From a bacterium (lineage in GTDB: Bacteria > Electryoneota > RPQS01), in contig JAHDVH010000001.1 in the NCBI GenBank assembly GCA_023382385.1, forward strand, positions 1 through 64,000: a stretch of 64,000 nt of DNA, read 5' to 3'. This document shows, piece after piece, positions 60,789 to 64,000 of this stretch. The notes below the pieces were generated by a model, which was given only the letters and a program-made list of their open reading frames with translations, was not told where the DNA came from and made no database searches. How positions within the stretch are numbered: position 1 is the first letter of the stretch; each line of letters starts with the position of its first letter. The translations under genes and the position numbers were made by a program.

Positions 60789-63700
60789 TTATGGTGTGCT
60801 TGAGGAGACCACAATGTAGAAGTTCTGTGCGGCCGTTGGCACGATACCAGTATGAGTGTACGACGTGCCGGACGTTGAGGCTACGAACGTATCGTAAGGT
60901 CCATTTGAATTCGTGGCCGAGAAGATCTTGTAATACGGCGCGCCAGTCGAAGTCCAGCGCAAGATCACATCACTTCCACTGCTCTGAATTGTTATGACAG
61001 GAGCTTCGAAGTTGAAGCCGCTTACTCTAATCATGCGATTGCCAAGTCGTGCATTCTCAGTAGCAGAACTCTCGTTGTACCAAGCCTCGTCGCATTCATC
61101 GTAGTAGTACGAATTTCCGGCAGGCGCCTGCGTGTCCAGCGCAAAGGCTACTGGGCAATCACGCGGTTCGAGATTCTCCAAGACAAGATAGAAGGGACCA
61201 GCTACCGGGACGTTGCCAAACACAATATCTGTCCACGCAGCTCCGGCAGGCAAACCACCGATCGAGTTGACACTACCAGTCGTGTCAGTAGTAACTGTCG
61301 TTCCAGGCGTTCCGGCCGGGCCGTCAGCGAGCTGAACACGCACTACTACGGGACCCTTCAAGTGCGTCGGTGCGGCAGGATTAATTGCATACTGAGCAGC
61401 ACACAGGTTAAACGGATAATTGCCCGGATCATAATATACGGCCCATTTGAAACCCGGTCCGTTAACCCAATTGTAGTTCTCCGCAGATCCGTCATCATAC
61501 GATATCCATGGAACACATACATCACCAATATCAAAGGTCAGATGACCTGCGTCAGGTACGCGATCGCTCAGTCCTTGGGGGTCGACGGCTAAGACAAAGT
61601 ACTCGTAATGGCCCGAAACTGCTGCAGGAATTATCGCCGAAAACTCATCCGGGTTGCCGGTTGGAATGAAGCTCACAGAATCATAAGCTCCGCCACCGAC
61701 GAATCTATAGTAAGCGCGGAACGTATTAAGACCGGGATCGTCATCCACTAAGAAGGCAACAAAAGTAACTGAACCTGCCGCCTGATCAGCTTGCTGCTTA
61801 TGAGAGACAACCGGTCTCTGACCAATCGCGAATGAAGCGTCTGACACATCCGAAACGAGGGAATTGGCGATTCCTTTGACTCGGACGCGAGCGTTGGCCG
61901 TTGCGGGGCCGGAAACCGTCCAAACAAAGGCCTCCGAAGCGGTGGGGGCAAGCAGTTCCCAGGCTCCAGCCGGGTAGTTTCTATTCAACTCCACCATAGC
62001 AGGTCCCAGCCCCGTGGAACTCCAGAAAATCTCAAATTCTTCACCGGGAACCAACAACTCTCCGCCATTTGGAGCTTGCAGCTGCACAATTGGAACGGCA
62101 ATCGTGAAGTTGGCATCAGATGTATCCCCGAACTGCGGCTGAGTGACACTCGTCACACGTATTCGAGCAGCACTCGTCGCTGTCCCAAGTGCCTGCCAAG
62201 TGTAGACACCATCGTTTAAAGTATTCAGTGCGACATCTTCCCATGCGCCTGCAGGGTAACTGCGATTCAAGTGAATATTCACATTGCCTGAGATTGCCGA
62301 GGTCTGCCAGAGAATGTTGTAGCTTTGCCCAATGTAGTAGGTTTCTCCACCATTGGGGTTGTTAACCGTGACGGAAGCATTAAGTTGACCTGACGGGTCA
62401 GTCGTGTACATCACAGAGCGTCCTGCAATCAGCGAAGCTGCGCCGGGGCCATATGTGTTCCAGTAGTAATAGTCGATGCCCGTCGAATGGTCGCTATTCT
62501 GAATGCCGACTGACGCATAGTCGTTGTCATTTGTTGCGCTGTTCGGGCTAAGGTTCACAGTATTATACTGCACCTTTATCTTGCCGTCACCCGTCGCAGA
62601 CGGATAGAAAGCAGGGTCATACAAAATGATCTGGAACGTCTCAACGACACTGGTCCAGAGCGTCCGTGCGCGCCATTCAACGACGTAGAAGTGCTCGACG
62701 GTGTTATGGTATACATAGACGTTCTCATTTGCGCCGGAGACCTTCAAGTCATCCCAATAGGCAGCCACCATATATGGCGGGCCGATCGGCGTTCCCATTC
62801 GATAATTCCGGAAGTCTATCATCGTTGGATAGTTTCCAAAGGCAATCCACCCGTTTGAACAGATTGTTACGGTGTCGAATGACTGGCCATAGAAAGTGAA
62901 ACTGAAGGGAATCCGTCTCACTTGCGTGTCATCATCATCCTCAGCAACGTCCGACATATTGAGGGAAGTACCGGACCCTCCGAATGCCGGCGCAATCTCA
63001 ACCCACGAATACATGGAGGCGACACCAGGCTGAGCTTCCGTGTTATCAAAAGCATAGTACCCGTACGCATCCGGTCCAGAAGGACTCGTTGTGGTGAAGG
63101 CGCCAATGGTTAGATTGAAGTCCGTACTGTCGCGGAATCCATTGTCATCAAAGACAACCAATTGCATCGGGGCAATATGCCCGTTAAACATTGCGCTGCT
63201 GATCAAAATCGAGAAAGTGTTACCTGCGCTACTGCCATTAGCACCTGCACTGATGTTTCCAAAAACCCCAATCGAGTCCGTGACGCTTACGCGCGGATCA
63301 AACGATCGCAGAATTCCATCTGCACCGACAAGCGCGCGCGCGCCAGAGTTCGTGATTGTGGGTGTGAATGTTCCAGACTCGTTGGGATCGAGGTTGCCAC
63401 CCGGTCCACCGAAAATGAATGAAGAATAAGTAACATCCGGTGCAGCAGGAGTAAGATCAATTCGAACTTGGAAATTTCCTTGTGCGGAGGTTAGATTCAA
63501 ATAGAGGGCGACCGGTTCCCCATTGAAGACGGATGAAACCTGAACACGGAAAGACGAAATTGGTCCGCCCGTTCCACCCGACGAGATATTGGGATAGGAT
63601 TTCGATCCATCAACAATGGTAACGCCTGGTGCAGAACTCGTTAGAATGCCTGAAATCCCCGATACCGTGTTTGTTCCGGTATTGGTGAGGACAATGTTCA

Positions 63701-64000
63701 GGTCAACGGTCTCGCCCGGATTCAGAACATCGTCGTTATTCCCGAAGGTACCCCCGACGTTGTCGTCATCAATGGCAACGGATGAGAAAGCGAGATTAGC
63801 AGCCACGGTATTAACAGTAACTGAACCCAGATAAGGCAACTGATCTTCTTTGGTCACAGTGATCAGCAATGTTCCGACGGTCGGAGTTGCAATGGGGAGA
63901 TTGACCTGTCCATTTGAATCAGTGTACCCGCGCGCGAACGTCTCCGTTCCTTTCAGAAGACAAACCAATGCGCCTTCGACATTCGCAGCTAACGGATTCG
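60789..64000 (-). CDS. C-terminal part of a large secreted multidomain protein, probably C25-peptidase family
   Basis: The frame enters from beyond the right edge and ends at 60789, leaving 1070 residues. It begins with a beta domain of the kind that follows C25 peptidase domains (LLKGTETFARGYTDSNGQVNL). Next come CARDB-like domains, a nidogen-like globular region (ICSNGWIAFGNY), two repeats of about 85 residues starting PNGGE with LNRxYPAGAWE, further Ig-like domains, and a final FN3-like domain (DVILRWTSTGAPYYKIFSA). No sorting domain is present. The catalytic part, if any, is outside the window. Confidence 0.75.
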   Translation of the reverse strand, partial: NPLAANVEGALVCLLKGTETFARGYTDSNGQVNLPIATPTVGTLLITVTKEDQLPYLGSVTVNTVAANLAFSSVAIDDDNVGGTFGNNDDVLNPGETVDLNIVLTNTGTNTVSGISGILTSSAPGVTIVDGSKSYPNISSGGTGGPISSFRVQVSSVFNGEPVALYLNLTSAQGNFQVRIDLTPAAPDVTYSSFIFGGPGGNLDPNESGTFTPTITNSGARALVGADGILRSFDPRVSVTDSIGVFGNISAGANGSSAGNTFSILISSAMFNGHIAPMQLVVFDDNGFRDSTDFNLTIGAFTTTSPSGPDAYGYYAFDNTEAQPGVASMYSWVEIAPAFGGSGTSLNMSDVAEDDDDTQVRRIPFSFTFYGQSFDTVTICSNGWIAFGNYPTMIDFRNYRMGTPIGPPYMVAAYWDDLKVSGANENVYVYHNTVEHFYVVEWRARTLWTSVVETFQIILYDPAFYPSATGDGKIKVQYNTVNLSPNSATNDNDYASVGIQNSDHSTGIDYYYWNTYGPGAASLIAGRSVMYTTDPSGQLNASVTVNNPNGGETYYIGQSYNILWQTSAISGNVNIHLNRSYPAGAWEDVALNTLNDGVYTWQALGTATSAARIRVTSVTQPQFGDTSDANFTIAVPIVQLQAPNGGELLVPGEEFEIFWSSTGLGPAMVELNRNYPAGAWELLAPTASEAFVWTVSGPATANARVRVKGIANSLVSDVSDASFAIGQRPVVSHKQQADQAAGSVTFVAFLVDDDPGLNTFRAYYRFVGGGAYDSVSFIPTGNPDEFSAIIPAAVSGHYEYFVLAVDPQGLSDRVPDAGHLTFDIGDVCVPWISYDDGSAENYNWVNGPGFKWAVYYDPGNYPFNLCAAQYAINPAAPTHLKGPVVVRVQLADGPAGTPGTTVTTDTTGSVNSIGGLPAGAAWTDIVFGNVPVAGPFYLVLENLEPRDCPVAFALDTQAPAGNSYYYDECDEAWYNESSATENARLGNRMIRVSGFNFEAPVITIQSSGSDVILRWTSTGAPYYKIFSATNSNGPYDTFVASTSGTSYTHTGIVPTAAQNFYIVVSSSTP

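Overview
The window holds most of an integrated siphovirus-like prophage (position 1 to about 42,397) followed by host chromosome (about 42,398 to 64,000). The host looks like an uncultivated member of the FCB superphylum (Bacteroidetes/Chlorobi/Fibrobacteres relatives and allied candidate phyla). The support is a secreted M1 peptidase ending in a YPNPFNP-type sorting domain, gingipain-like C25 peptidases, and an AlgD-type dehydrogenase. I cannot name a phylum with confidence.

Prophage layout. Next to the attachment site lie a tyrosine integrase, an ImmA/IrrE-like protein and an XRE repressor, all on the + strand. They are divergent from a leftward early operon (40.25 to 30.13 kb). Its promoter overlaps AAGATA/TATCTT inverted half-sites. 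The early operon encodes an excisionase-like HTH protein, a Toprim primase-helicase, several unknowns, a PolX-like protein, an HD hydrolase, a stand-alone CHC2 primase zinc finger, a small zinc-finger protein, an unknown 428-residue protein, an orphan DNA methyltransferase, a Myb-like DNA-binding protein and SSB. A strong hairpin terminator at 30.1 kb separates it from the convergent late operon.

The late operon runs rightward from 3.34 to 30.07 kb: small and large terminase, portal, capsid region, tail tube, tail chaperones with a lambda-style -1 frameshift site, tail completion protein, tape measure and tail tip. Five of its genes begin with Sec-type signal peptides, which is not expected of virion proteins. 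One is a LamG plus M14-carboxypeptidase protein. Left of the late operon are two small leftward genes, about 1 kb of gene-free DNA with 11-bp iteron-like repeats (a candidate replication origin), and a frameshifted DNA polymerase III beta clamp gene flanked by two GC-rich tandem arrays. The left prophage end is outside the window.

Host part. A displaced 3' half of a tRNA-Gly(CCC) gene marks the prophage end. Then follow a methyltransferase, an M24 aminopeptidase P, a GDP-mannose 6-dehydrogenase and glycosyltransferase pair (polysaccharide synthesis), a membrane protein, a gamma carbonic anhydrase-like protein, a cold-shock protein, a gingipain-like C25 peptidase, an M1 peptidase, pyruvate phosphate dikinase, a YigZ/IMPACT protein, a CNNM/CBS transporter-like protein, an initiator tRNA-Met with its own promoter, and the 3' part of a second large secreted protein that runs off the right edge.
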